Assembly: GCA_030431355.1 (NCBI GenBank)
Contig: JAUIJG010000049.1
Coordinates: forward strand, 1-18,079
DNA: 18,079 nucleotides
Direction: 5' to 3'
DNA from: a bacterium
GTDB taxonomy: Bacteria; Cyanobacteriota; Vampirovibrionia; Obscuribacterales; Obscuribacteraceae
In this document: piece by piece, positions 7,568-15,696 of the stretch
How the letters are laid out: every line of letters starts with the position of its first letter
Position numbering within the stretch: the first letter of the stretch is position 1
Notes under the pieces: generated by a model
Seen by the model: only the letters and a program-made list of their open reading frames with translations
Told to the model about the DNA's origin: nothing
Database searches by the model: none
Position numbers and translations under genes: made by a program

Positions 7568-8704
7568 ATGCCGAGAAAACCTATAAAAATTGCTGAAACA
7601 GTCGAGTATATGGAAATACTCGACCAGAACGCTAAAGTCGACACAAAATTGGAGCCCAAGCTCTCCAATGAAACCCTTATAAAGATGTATCGCTACATGC
7701 TCAAGGGTCGACGTGCCGATGAGCGAATGTTAAAGATGCAACGTCAGGGCAGGCTGGGTACATTCCCCCAGGCTTCCGGTCACGAAGCGATCAGCATGGG
7801 TTCGGTGATCAATATAAATAAGGATGACTGGCACGTGCCGGCCTACCGCGAACTGGCAGGAATGCTTTATAGAGGTTGGCCCCTGGAGAATGTAATTCTT
7901 TTCTGGAACGGCTTCGAAGAAGGAACCGCGCCTCCGGAAGAGACCAATGACCTGCCTATATGTGTGCCCATAGCCAGCCAACTGCTCCATGCAGCAGGCA
8001 TAGGCATGGCGATGAAACTACAAAACGAGAAGAAGGTCGTTATGACCTACTTCGGCGACGGAGCCGCATCCGAAGGCGATTGCCACGAAGCGCTGAACTT
8101 CGCCTCGGTCTTCAACGCACCTGTAGTGTTCATTTGCCTGAACAACCAATACGCTATCTCGGTTCCCCTGCATAAGCAGATGAAAGCCGAGACGATTGCG
8201 CAAAGAGCTGTTGCTTACGGAATTCCAGGAATCAGAGTAGACGGCAACGATGTTCTGGCTGTCTATCAAGCGACCAAAGAAGCGGTAGAAAGAGCCCGTA
8301 ACGGTGGAGGACCGACATTGATCGAAGCCCTCACCTACAGAATTACCCCACACACCACAGCCGACGATCCTAAGAAGTATAGAAGTGAAAAAGAGCAGGA
8401 AGAGTGGTTGGCCAAAGAGCCTCTGATCCGCTTCTCCAAGTATCTGGTGAACAAGGGCGTTTGCACCGAGAAAGATCTCGAGAAACTCGAAGAAGAGATC
8501 GACACTGAGGTGAAAGCAGCGGTGGAAAGAGCCGAAACCCTGGCTAAATCAGAAGAATATATGGATCCCACCCGCATGTTTGAATTTCTCTATAAAGATA
8601 TGCCGGACTTTCTCGAAGAGCAGAGAGAAGAGCTTGCTGCTTACGTGGAGAGAGTGCAAAAAAAGTCAAAAAAAAACGCGCCCAGTAGAGCAGGCGCTCA
8701 TTAA
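7568..8704 (+). CDS. pdhA: Pyruvate dehydrogenase E1 component, alpha subunit
   Basis: 378 residues. Alpha subunit of the thiamine-diphosphate-dependent E1 that decarboxylates pyruvate and reductively acetylates the lipoyl group of E2. The thiamine-diphosphate and Mg2+ binding motif is clear: G163-D-G165 in YFGDGAASEGD through to N192-N193 in CLNNQYAIS. The loop at 258-268 (RITPHTTADDP, with H262) matches the conserved active-site loop of this E1-alpha family. Residues 66-75 (FPQASGHEAI) and 89-95 (HVPAYRE) are family hallmarks. The split alpha/beta form is the Gram-positive/mitochondrial type, unlike the single-chain AceE of enterobacteria. A branched-chain 2-oxoacid dehydrogenase is a less likely alternative. 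First gene of the pdhABC-lpdA operon; pdhB starts 18 bp downstream. The ribosome binding site is weak. Confidence 0.93.
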   Translation: MPRKPIKIAETVEYMEILDQNAKVDTKLEPKLSNETLIKMYRYMLKGRRADERMLKMQRQGRLGTFPQASGHEAISMGSVININKDDWHVPAYRELAGMLYRGWPLENVILFWNGFEEGTAPPEETNDLPICVPIASQLLHAAGIGMAMKLQNEKKVVMTYFGDGAASEGDCHEALNFASVFNAPVVFICLNNQYAISVPLHKQMKAETIAQRAVAYGIPGIRVDGNDVLAVYQATKEAVERARNGGGPTLIEALTYRITPHTTADDPKKYRSEKEQEEWLAKEPLIRFSKYLVNKGVCTEKDLEKLEEEIDTEVKAAVERAETLAKSEEYMDPTRMFEFLYKDMPDFLEEQREELAAYVERVQKKSKKNAPSRAGAH

Positions 8705-8722
8705 ATAAGGAGAATTGTTGAA

Positions 8723-9703
8723 ATGGCAGAAATTAATATGGCCAAGGCTATCAATCTTGCTCTACACGAAGCATTAGAGCACGATGAAAAAGTAGTGGTA
8801 ATGGGAGAGGACGTCGGTCCCGACGAAGGAGTCTTCCGAATCACCGAAGGGCTGCACGCCAAATACGGTGACAGCAGAGTTATCGATACTCCGCTTGCTG
8901 AGTCCGGTATCATCGGCACCGCCATCGGCATGTCGATCTATGGAATGAAGCCGGTTTGCGAAATGCAGTTTTCCGGTTTCGCCTACTACGGCTATCACCA
9001 GCTTGAAGCCCATGCGGCTCGCTTCAGAAACAGAACCAGAGGCAGACTCTCCACACCGATGGTGATGAGAGCACCTTACGGTGGTGGTATCAGAGCCCTT
9101 GAGCACCACTCCGAAAGTCGCGAAGCTATTTATGCCCACACTCCCGGACTGAAAGTGGTAATCCCTTCCGGTCCAAGAAACGCCCGGGCACTGCTGCACA
9201 GCGCCATCCAAGATCCGGACCCGGTTATCTACCACGAACCGAAAGCGCTCTATAGATTGTTCAGGGAAGAAGTTCCCGACGAGATGGAAACCCTGCCCAT
9301 CGGTCAAGCCCAGGTAGTGAAAGAAGGTACAGACATCACCGTCGTATCCTTCGGCGCAAGCTTGAGAGCTTCTTTAGAAGCGGTGGAGGAGCTGGAAGAA
9401 GAAGAAAACATCAGTGTTGAAGTTATCGACCTTCTGACTGTTTCGCCCATGGACCACAAAACCATCACCGAATCGGTCATGAAGACAGGTCGGGTAGTGG
9501 TTGTCCATGAAGGACCCCGCAACTGCGGCATAGGAGCTGAAGTTATAGCTCGCATCAACGAACATGCTCTCATGTATCTGGAAGCGCCGATTAAGAGAGT
9601 CACCGGATTCGATGTCCCGATTCCGTACTTCTCCAAAGAGCGATTCTACATTCCTGATACCAATAGAATCATGCACGGAATCAAAGAGACAATTAACTTC
9701 TAG
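8723..9703 (+). CDS. pdhB: Pyruvate dehydrogenase E1 component, beta subunit
   Basis: 326 residues, the usual length. Forms the alpha2-beta2 E1 heterotetramer with PdhA. Catalytic Glu E60 lies in DTPLAESGI and would protonate the N1' of the thiamine ring. E127-H128-H129-S130 in ALEHHSESREA matches the conserved active-site His motif. The N-terminal half is a pyrimidine-binding transketolase-type domain (about 5-180) and the C-terminal half (about 195-320) the transketolase C-terminal domain, including VVVHEGPRNCGIGAEV. AAGGAG at 8706-8711 precedes the ATG with a spacing of about 11 bases. Gaps to pdhA and pdhC are 18 and 57 bp, consistent with one transcript. Confidence 0.96.
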   Translation: MAEINMAKAINLALHEALEHDEKVVVMGEDVGPDEGVFRITEGLHAKYGDSRVIDTPLAESGIIGTAIGMSIYGMKPVCEMQFSGFAYYGYHQLEAHAARFRNRTRGRLSTPMVMRAPYGGGIRALEHHSESREAIYAHTPGLKVVIPSGPRNARALLHSAIQDPDPVIYHEPKALYRLFREEVPDEMETLPIGQAQVVKEGTDITVVSFGASLRASLEAVEELEEEENISVEVIDLLTVSPMDHKTITESVMKTGRVVVVHEGPRNCGIGAEVIARINEHALMYLEAPIKRVTGFDVPIPYFSKERFYIPDTNRIMHGIKETINF

Positions 9704-9760
9704 CATTCGCAATTCTAGTCATCGCCCTTGCCCTGGAAAACGAGAGGAAAGAGAAACCTT

Positions 9761-11152
9761 ATGGCTGTTGAGTTCAAGCTTCCCGACTTAGGTGAAGGAA
9801 TACACGAAGCGGAGATAGTATCCGTTAAATTCAAGGAGGGCGACACCGTCAAAGAAGACGACGTTCTTTTTGAAGTGGAAACCGATAAAGCCATGGTTGA
9901 GATTCCTTCTCCCTACTCCGGTGTTGTCGAAAAGATGCACGTGCAGGAAGGACAGACAGTCAACGTGGGTATAGTCATGGTCTCCTTCGGCGGTGGCGGC
10001 AGCAACGGTGCTGCACCGGCCAAAGAAGAGAAAGTCGAAGTTGGAGAAGAGGTCAAAGAGCCTGTGATGGCGGCGGCGGCAGCACCGGCTGTTGAAGCTC
10101 GCGGCACGGCGTCTGGCTCAAGACAGGGCTTTGTCCATGACCGAAGCAGACCGGTTCCGGCAGCTCCCGCTGTCAGAAGATTGGCTCGTGAACTAGGTAT
10201 CGACCTCCACAATGTCGCCGGTACAGGAAGAGGCGGAAGAGTTCTAAAAGAAGACGTTACCGCCTTCGCCGCCGGCACGCTGGAGAGCAGCATGGCGGCC
10301 CCGGCTCCCACCACAGGGAATGTAAGTGCAGAATATCAAAAAGAAGAGCAACTCTCTTTGCAGCAAAGATATGGTAGCGACTCCGCCGGTGGTGCCAAGC
10401 CATTTACAGCCTCTGCCGCTCCATTGCCTGACTTCAGCAAATACGGCGAGACAGAAAGAATTCCTCTCAAGTCGATCAGAAGAAAGATTGCCGAGAGCAT
10501 GATGCAATCCTGGACACATATTCCCCATGTGACCACCTTCGACGAAGCGGATGTTACCGAGCTGAATAAGACTCTCAAAGCCCATGAAGAGAAATTCGCC
10601 AAAGCTCATGGAGGCGCACGCCTGACCATCACCTCTCTTACAGTTAAAGCCGTGGTCAGCGCTTTGAAGAAATATCCTCAGTTCAACGCGAGCCTGGACG
10701 AGGCTTCCGGGGAGATAGTCTTCAAAAAATTCTTCAATATAGGAATTGCCGTTGCCACCGAACGCGGTTTGATCGTTCCAGTCATTCACAACGCCGACAA
10801 GAAGTCCCTGGTTGAGATCGCCAAAGAGTTGCAAGATATCGCCGCCAAAACCAGAGCCGGTAAGATCGAGCTGGATAGATTACAGGGCGGCACCTTCACC
10901 ATCACAAATATAGGCGCCATCGGCGGGACTAACATGTCTCCGATGATCAATTACCCGGAAGCTGCCATACTGGGAATGGCAAGGGCGAAAGACAAGCCTG
11001 TGGTAAGAGACGGCGAGATAGCCATCGGTACAATAATGCCTCTGGCGTTGTCCTTCGACCATCGCCTGGGCGACGGAGCCGAAGCGGCATATTTCGTTCA
11101 ACATATAATCAAACTTTTGTCGGACCCATTTAACTTCTTACTGGAGGAATAA
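9761..11152 (+). CDS. pdhC: Pyruvate dehydrogenase E2, dihydrolipoamide acetyltransferase
   Basis: 463 residues from ATG 9761. Transfers the acetyl group from lipoyl-lysine to CoA and forms the core of the complex. Domains in order: one lipoyl domain (about 4-77) with the lipoylated lysine K43 in ETDKA; an Ala-rich flexible linker; a peripheral-subunit-binding domain (about 133-168, APAVRRLARELGIDL then GTGRGGRVLKEDV); a second linker; and the catalytic acyltransferase domain (about 232-463) with H434 and D438 in DHRLGDG. An upstream TTG (9728) could add 11 residues, but ATG 9761 has an AGAGGAAAG ribosome site and gives the standard MAVEFKLPDLGEG start. A branched-chain E2 is possible but the neighbours favour pyruvate. 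The lpdA gene starts 2 bp after its stop. Confidence 0.95.
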   Translation: MAVEFKLPDLGEGIHEAEIVSVKFKEGDTVKEDDVLFEVETDKAMVEIPSPYSGVVEKMHVQEGQTVNVGIVMVSFGGGGSNGAAPAKEEKVEVGEEVKEPVMAAAAAPAVEARGTASGSRQGFVHDRSRPVPAAPAVRRLARELGIDLHNVAGTGRGGRVLKEDVTAFAAGTLESSMAAPAPTTGNVSAEYQKEEQLSLQQRYGSDSAGGAKPFTASAAPLPDFSKYGETERIPLKSIRRKIAESMMQSWTHIPHVTTFDEADVTELNKTLKAHEEKFAKAHGGARLTITSLTVKAVVSALKKYPQFNASLDEASGEIVFKKFFNIGIAVATERGLIVPVIHNADKKSLVEIAKELQDIAAKTRAGKIELDRLQGGTFTITNIGAIGGTNMSPMINYPEAAILGMARAKDKPVVRDGEIAIGTIMPLALSFDHRLGDGAEAAYFVQHIIKLLSDPFNFLLEE

Positions 11153-11154
11153 TA

Positions 11155-12621
11155 ATGGTAGTAGGTGAGATGGTCGAACAGGTCGACCTGGTAGTGGTTG
11201 GTGGTGGACCCGGTGGCTATACCGCCGCCCTGCGCGCGGCTGAGCTGGGCATCAAAACCATGCTGGTGGACGACCAACCCAAGCCCGGCGGTGTCTGTCT
11301 TCATATGGGATGTATCCCCTCAAAAGCACTTCTCCACGCGGCTGAAGTCCTCAACACAGCCAAAGAAGCTCACCGCTTTGGTATCAAGTTTGATTCTCCC
11401 GACATCGACATAGATGCTTTAAGAAGCTGGAAAACCGACGTTCTGACCAAATTAGCCCAGGGCGTTTCCGGTCTTCTAAAGAGCGCAAAAGTCGATCATC
11501 TGGTGGGCAGAGCAAAATTCAACGATTCCAGAAGCCTCACCGTGGATAGAGAAGGCGAAAGCAACGTAAGAGTCAAATTCAAGCACGCTATTCTTGCCAC
11601 AGGATCGCGACCGACCAGGCTGCCCTTCCTATTTAAGAACGAAGCAGACATGGACAGTCCTTTGATAATGGATTCCACCGACGCCCTAAAATTGGAAGAG
11701 GTCCCGAAAAAACTCCTGGTTATCGGCGGCGGCTATATCGGTCTGGAGATGAGCACCGTCTACGCGGCTCTGGGCTCCGAAGTTACTGTGGTTGAGATGA
11801 TGGACAATCTCCTTCCTGGAGTGGACCGGGATCTGGTTCGTCCCCTGGCCACCAAACTGGAAGGTCAGCTCAAGTCTATTCTGCTAAACACCAAGGTCAA
11901 GAGCCTGGAGGTCAAGAAAAATTCCGTAGTGGCTCATCTTGAAGGAAAAGACAGCCCGGCAAAACTGGAAGTGGACAAGGTTCTAATCGCGGTGGGAAGA
12001 GTTCCCAACAGCGAGGACTTAGGCCTTGAAGAGACAGAGGTTGTTATAGACGAGCATGGTTTTGTCAAAACAGACGATCAACAAAAAACCGATGATAAGA
12101 GAATTTATGCCATAGGAGACGTCTCCGGGCAGCCTATGCTGGCTCACCGGGCGATTCGTCAAGCCTATGTGGCCGCCGAAGTCCTGGCAGGCAGACCTTC
12201 CCAGTTCGACAACCGAGCTATCCCCGCCGTCGTCTTCACGGAGCCTGAGGTAGCCTGGTGCGGTCTCACCGACACGGAAGCGAAAGAGAAGGGTATCAAA
12301 ACCGCCAGCGCCAAATTCCCCTGGTCCGCATCGGGTAGAGCCATGACCCTGGCCGAGCCTGTGGGTCAGACCAAAATCATTTATGACCCCGCCAGCCAGA
12401 GAGTGCTGGGAGTCGGCATGGTCGGTCCTCGGTCAGGAGACCTCATCGCCGAGGGTGTTCTCGCCATAGAAATGGGCGCCGTGCTCGAAGACCTGGCCGA
12501 GTCCATCCACGCCCATCCGACCCTGGCCGAGACTATCAATGAAGCAGCCCTGACAGCTCTTTCTCGGATTGAAAGACAGTCCCAGAAATCTTCAAGCCCC
12601 TCGGCTGCTAAAACCCACTAA
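11155..12621 (+). CDS. lpdA: Dihydrolipoamide dehydrogenase (E3)
   Basis: 488 residues. FAD-dependent enzyme that reoxidises dihydrolipoyl groups and reduces NAD+. N-terminal FAD motif GGGPGGYTAALRAAELG (16-32); redox-active disulfide C48-x4-C53 in GGVCLHMGCIPSK (the usual GGTC is GGVC here); NAD motif VIGGGYIGLEMSTVYAALG (189-207); second FAD motif IGDVSG (320-325); and C-terminal dimer-interface catalytic H454 with E459 in HAHPTLAE. A Ser/Lys-rich tail of about 15 residues extends past the last helix. The start overlaps the end of pdhC closely: GGAGG at 11143-11147, inside the last pdhC codons, is 7 bases from the ATG, implying coupled translation. Likely shared with other 2-oxoacid dehydrogenases or the glycine cleavage system if present. 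Confidence 0.97.
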   Translation: MVVGEMVEQVDLVVVGGGPGGYTAALRAAELGIKTMLVDDQPKPGGVCLHMGCIPSKALLHAAEVLNTAKEAHRFGIKFDSPDIDIDALRSWKTDVLTKLAQGVSGLLKSAKVDHLVGRAKFNDSRSLTVDREGESNVRVKFKHAILATGSRPTRLPFLFKNEADMDSPLIMDSTDALKLEEVPKKLLVIGGGYIGLEMSTVYAALGSEVTVVEMMDNLLPGVDRDLVRPLATKLEGQLKSILLNTKVKSLEVKKNSVVAHLEGKDSPAKLEVDKVLIAVGRVPNSEDLGLEETEVVIDEHGFVKTDDQQKTDDKRIYAIGDVSGQPMLAHRAIRQAYVAAEVLAGRPSQFDNRAIPAVVFTEPEVAWCGLTDTEAKEKGIKTASAKFPWSASGRAMTLAEPVGQTKIIYDPASQRVLGVGMVGPRSGDLIAEGVLAIEMGAVLEDLAESIHAHPTLAETINEAALTALSRIERQSQKSSSPSAAKTH

Positions 12622-12647
12622 TTCCGATTCAAAGAATTCAAGAGAAA

Positions 12648-12757
12648 CCAGGACAGGGTCAAAACTCTATCCGACACCCGTCGTGCAACATGTAGTTGTA
12701 TAAAAATTGTTTTGGTCCTTTTCATATCCCCTGAAGCCCCTGTCCCTGGCGGGCTTC
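12648..12757. other. Structured region in the gap after lpdA
   Basis: The 279-bp gap 12622-12900 contains a perfect 7-bp inverted repeat, GAAGCCC (12733-12739) and GGGCTTC (12751-12757), with an 11-base loop. It is not followed by a T-run, so it is not a standard intrinsic terminator. Part of the loop (CCCTGTCCCTGG, 12738-12749) is also complementary to CCAGGACAGGG at 12648-12658 with one bulged base, allowing an alternative pairing. A second, AT-only hairpin (TTAAAAA and TTTTTAA, 12772-12790) follows. This may be the end of the pdh transcript or a leader for the next operon; the sequence does not decide. Confidence 0.35.
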
Positions 12758-12825
12758 CCCATCCAATCACGTTAAAAAGCGCATTTTTAAGGTGTTTATC
12801 AGTCGCAGAATTCAAAATTGTTTGC

Positions 12826-12853
12826 TTGAAAATGTAAAAGAATAGGGCATAAA
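12826..12853 (+). promoter_or_regulatory. Possible promoter of the coiled-coil operon
   Basis: TTGAAA (12826-12831) and CATAAA (12848-12853) are separated by 16 bp: five of six and four of six consensus matches. Transcription would start near 12860, about 40 bases before the ATG at 12901. It lies in the AT-rich part of the gap, where a promoter for the next three genes would be expected. Confidence 0.35.
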
Positions 12854-12900
12854 GTTCTCTAGACATATATATATGGCGAGGGTTAGCATTCGGAGCGAAT

Positions 12901-14316
12901 ATGCCGAAACAGGGTGAAAAGAAGGCACAGAATCTCAACTCAGCGTTGAATCTCTGGCAAGAAGCGGTAGAGAAAGCATCTGTTGATCTGGAAAAAATTG
13001 TAACCAGCTGTGTTCAGCGCCTGGAAAACCATGGCAAAGAGCTGGAGCGCTCGCTCGACGAGCAGCTGGAGAGAGCCTCCAAGGCGACTCTCAGCTACAT
13101 CGAAGCAAACGTGGAAGAGCTAACCAGTCAAAAAGAGCAACTCCAGCGCGAGATAATTGAATTTGAGCGGGAAAAGATTGAGACGATGCTCAACACCGCC
13201 CACGAATCCAGGGCTCGCATCGACAAACTGGTTCGTGAGACCAAGAGCGACATTCTTGACCAATTCAACTTTAAGTTGGAGGAGCTTACCGAACTGCTCT
13301 CCGACCCGAAGAAACACTTTGAAGACTTCGAAGACAAGAAAGACGAGGTCATAGAAGAGATTTCCGACCAGGCCAGGGAAAAAACCGTGGCTAAAGAGAA
13401 TGCGGTCAAGCAAAACCTCACGGACCGGCTGGACAGCCTCTCCGAAGCGGTTGATATAGCGGTTGAAGAGACCAAAAGAACAGTTGAAGCGAAGCTCCAG
13501 GAATACGACAAGGAGTTTGACCAGAAGATAGAAATGGTTCTTGCTCAGCTGGACGAAGTCCACGCGGTTACCCTAGAGGCGGCGGAAAATTCAGTATCCG
13601 AAGGGACAGCCGGTCTATCCGAATCTCTCTCCAAGAACGAGAAATTCCTGGACGAAAAAATTTCCGACTGGGGCGAGTCGGTGGACAATCTCAAACAGAA
13701 CTTTGAAAGTGAGATGGAAAACCGAACTTCAGAGCACTTCAAGAATCATATAAATCGCCTGGAGTATAGAGTCTCCGAAGCAAAGGCGACCATGAATCAT
13801 CTCTCCTCGGATGCCAACACAAGAGTATCCGCCATTCACAAGACATACTATTCATCGCTGAAGAGACTGGAGCGTAAGTATCAGGAACGAATTCAAAAGC
13901 AGCTGGCCAAGATAGAACAGATTATCCAGGCGGAAAACAGCCTGCCCCAGAGCAACTCTATCCAAGCCGAACAGATGAAAGAAGAGCTTGAAAAGAAATT
14001 GGACGCACAAATAAAAGTGCGTGGCAACGAGCTGATTAAGTCGGTGAGGAAGCAGGTCGAGCAGCTGGAGAGTGATTTCCGCAGACAAAACATGAACTCC
14101 ACCGAACAGATAGATAGTATCCGCACCCAGGCGATTGAGTCGCTGGAAAAACAAGTACGCATAATAAGAAGCGAACTGGAAAGAATAAACAAAACCTTCC
14201 ACAGCGAACTCTCCCACCTGAGTACTGAGCTGCCGGAGATAGAAGAGCGAGGACATGTGGCCGCCATGTCTGTTTCTGCCTATCTTGCCTCCATGCTTAC
14301 TCTCGAGTCAGATTAA
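12901..14316 (+). CDS. Long coiled-coil protein 1
   Basis: 471 residues with no signal peptide or membrane span, so cytoplasmic. Nearly the whole chain (about 10-445) is charged helix rich in Glu, Lys, Gln, Leu and Ser with heptad-like spacing, for example LEKIVTSCVQRLENHGKELE. Helix breaks occur near SDPKK (134-138) and near NSLPQSNS (346-353), splitting it into three rod segments. Only one Cys (C37) is present. The last 20 residues (HVAAMSVSAYLASMLTLESD) are uncharged and mildly hydrophobic, a possible docking end. GGAG lies 5 bases before the ATG. First of three closely spaced genes (14 bp to the next). It is not an obvious SMC, kinesin-like or flagellar protein, as no head domain or nucleotide-binding motif is seen. 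Function unknown; a filament or scaffold role is inference. Confidence 0.85.
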   Translation: MPKQGEKKAQNLNSALNLWQEAVEKASVDLEKIVTSCVQRLENHGKELERSLDEQLERASKATLSYIEANVEELTSQKEQLQREIIEFEREKIETMLNTAHESRARIDKLVRETKSDILDQFNFKLEELTELLSDPKKHFEDFEDKKDEVIEEISDQAREKTVAKENAVKQNLTDRLDSLSEAVDIAVEETKRTVEAKLQEYDKEFDQKIEMVLAQLDEVHAVTLEAAENSVSEGTAGLSESLSKNEKFLDEKISDWGESVDNLKQNFESEMENRTSEHFKNHINRLEYRVSEAKATMNHLSSDANTRVSAIHKTYYSSLKRLERKYQERIQKQLAKIEQIIQAENSLPQSNSIQAEQMKEELEKKLDAQIKVRGNELIKSVRKQVEQLESDFRRQNMNSTEQIDSIRTQAIESLEKQVRIIRSELERINKTFHSELSHLSTELPEIEERGHVAAMSVSAYLASMLTLESD

Positions 14317-14330
14317 CCGAGGAAATCCAG

Positions 14331-15674
14331 ATGACACTTGCAGGCAAAAAACTTCAAATCGTATATAACCAGGGCACGGAAAAAATCTCCGAACTGGAAA
14401 ATTCAACCATTGAGAATCTGGATCAAATCAGCAAGAAGCATGATTCTCGAAGGGAAAATGATTCCATACTGGATTCTCAGAAAATAGATACCAAAGCAAA
14501 AGCGATGGAATCAGAGATCAATCAGCTTATGGATGAATCCTATTCCAAGCTGGAAGAACTCCGGGACGAACAGATAGAAAAATGCAAAATCCATTCTGAG
14601 AACCTGTCCGAAGAGCTTAATAAGATAGGCGATACCATCCGGGTGTCCCTGGGCAATTTGATCGAATCTATTAAAGACCAGCTCTCCGACGTGAACGAAG
14701 AGCTATCCCATGACTTCGACACAGACATAGACGAATCAGAATCTATGCTCGAAAAACAGAGCTATGAATCTACTAAAGCAATTCACAACCACGGCTCCGG
14801 CTCGACCAACAAACTTCAGCAAAAACTTGATCAAAATGTCTGGGAATCTCGCGGAAGCGAGAAACAAGCCGTCTCTCAGCTATACAAGAGCTACATGGCA
14901 AAAGCCAACGGCATCGAAGGTCATTTTTCTTCCCTGCTCAAAAAACTCTCCCACGAGTATCAAGAACAGTTCCAAAAACTTGAAGAGTCAAGAACAACCT
15001 CCGAGGAGAGCCTCGACCAGGCCACGGGCAAATCCGTGGAGAACTTGGACATCGTCACCTCCGAGATAGAGCGTGAAATCAACCAGTTCTTCGGCGACAA
15101 GCTGGAAGCCAGCTCCAAGCACCTGGACGACAAACTCAGTACTATGGCAAACGAGATAACGAATTCCCACTCCGTTATCACTCTCAATCTTGAACAGAAG
15201 ACCAACGATCTCAGCTCCGGTCTCCTCACCGCAGCCGCTGCTGCCCAGGACAAGCTCAAGGCTTTCGCCCAGGACGCAACCCAGAACGCGGACAAAATTC
15301 AAAATGACTTTGCCAACCGTATGGAAAAGCGTGTAGCAGACTCCAATCTGATACGCCGGGAGTTGGAGCAAGCCAAGGAAGATTGCATCAAAGAGATAAA
15401 AGATGAGCTGATCTCAATAAGGGAAGAATTCCAGAGCAATCTTCTCAAACTAGCCAAAGAATCGGAAGATGAGATATTCGCCACCACCGAAGCCGTGGAA
15501 CGAGACATTAAAACTGCCCACTCACGCTGCTTCAACAAACTGGAAGAAGATGGCAGAAGCGCCAAAGAAGAGATAGACAACAAGGTTCAAAATCTTCTGG
15601 ACAAAATCAATCATCACAAGCAAACTGCTCTGGCGGAAATTCAGGCAGCTGCGACTGGAAAACAAAATTCATAA
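14331..15674 (+). CDS. Long coiled-coil protein 2
   Basis: 447 residues, cytoplasmic, almost entirely charged helix. It resembles the preceding protein in build: Ser/Glu/Lys/Gln-rich, heptad-like segments at about 16-150, 200-300 and 315-435, with an interrupting HNHGSGSTN stretch at 152-160 and an Ala run at 300-305. Three Cys (C85, C352, C400). The repeated pattern of short Lys/Glu helices (for example EQAKEDCIKEIKDELISIRE) recalls apolipoprotein-like or methyl-accepting-type helical bundles in composition only; there is no membrane span or signalling tip. GAGG at 14319-14322 is 8 bases before the ATG. Gaps of 14 bp to the first and 22 bp to the third gene point to one operon and a shared assembly. 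Possibly a distant paralogue of its neighbour. Function unknown. Confidence 0.85.
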   Translation: MTLAGKKLQIVYNQGTEKISELENSTIENLDQISKKHDSRRENDSILDSQKIDTKAKAMESEINQLMDESYSKLEELRDEQIEKCKIHSENLSEELNKIGDTIRVSLGNLIESIKDQLSDVNEELSHDFDTDIDESESMLEKQSYESTKAIHNHGSGSTNKLQQKLDQNVWESRGSEKQAVSQLYKSYMAKANGIEGHFSSLLKKLSHEYQEQFQKLEESRTTSEESLDQATGKSVENLDIVTSEIEREINQFFGDKLEASSKHLDDKLSTMANEITNSHSVITLNLEQKTNDLSSGLLTAAAAAQDKLKAFAQDATQNADKIQNDFANRMEKRVADSNLIRRELEQAKEDCIKEIKDELISIREEFQSNLLKLAKESEDEIFATTEAVERDIKTAHSRCFNKLEEDGRSAKEEIDNKVQNLLDKINHHKQTALAEIQAAATGKQNS

Positions 15675-15696
15675 CAACCGGGAAGGATAGAGACTA

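Noticed and set aside
8774..9307. Long minus-strand frame (177 codons) opposite pdhB
   Set aside because: Lies wholly inside the well-supported pdhB gene, with composition typical of an antisense shadow and no ribosome site.
10244..10834. Minus-strand frame of 196 codons opposite pdhC
   Set aside because: Antisense shadow of the E2 catalytic region; no recognisable domain.
12733..12757. Intrinsic terminator after lpdA
   Set aside because: The hairpin is good but is followed by CCCATCC rather than a T-run, so it was described as a structured region, not called a terminator.
13120..13563. Minus-strand Leu/Phe/Val-rich frames opposite the first coiled-coil gene, looking like membrane proteins
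   Set aside because: The complement of Glu/Lys/Gln codons (GAA, AAG, CAG) reads as Phe/Leu; this is an artefact of the charged coiled coil on the plus strand.
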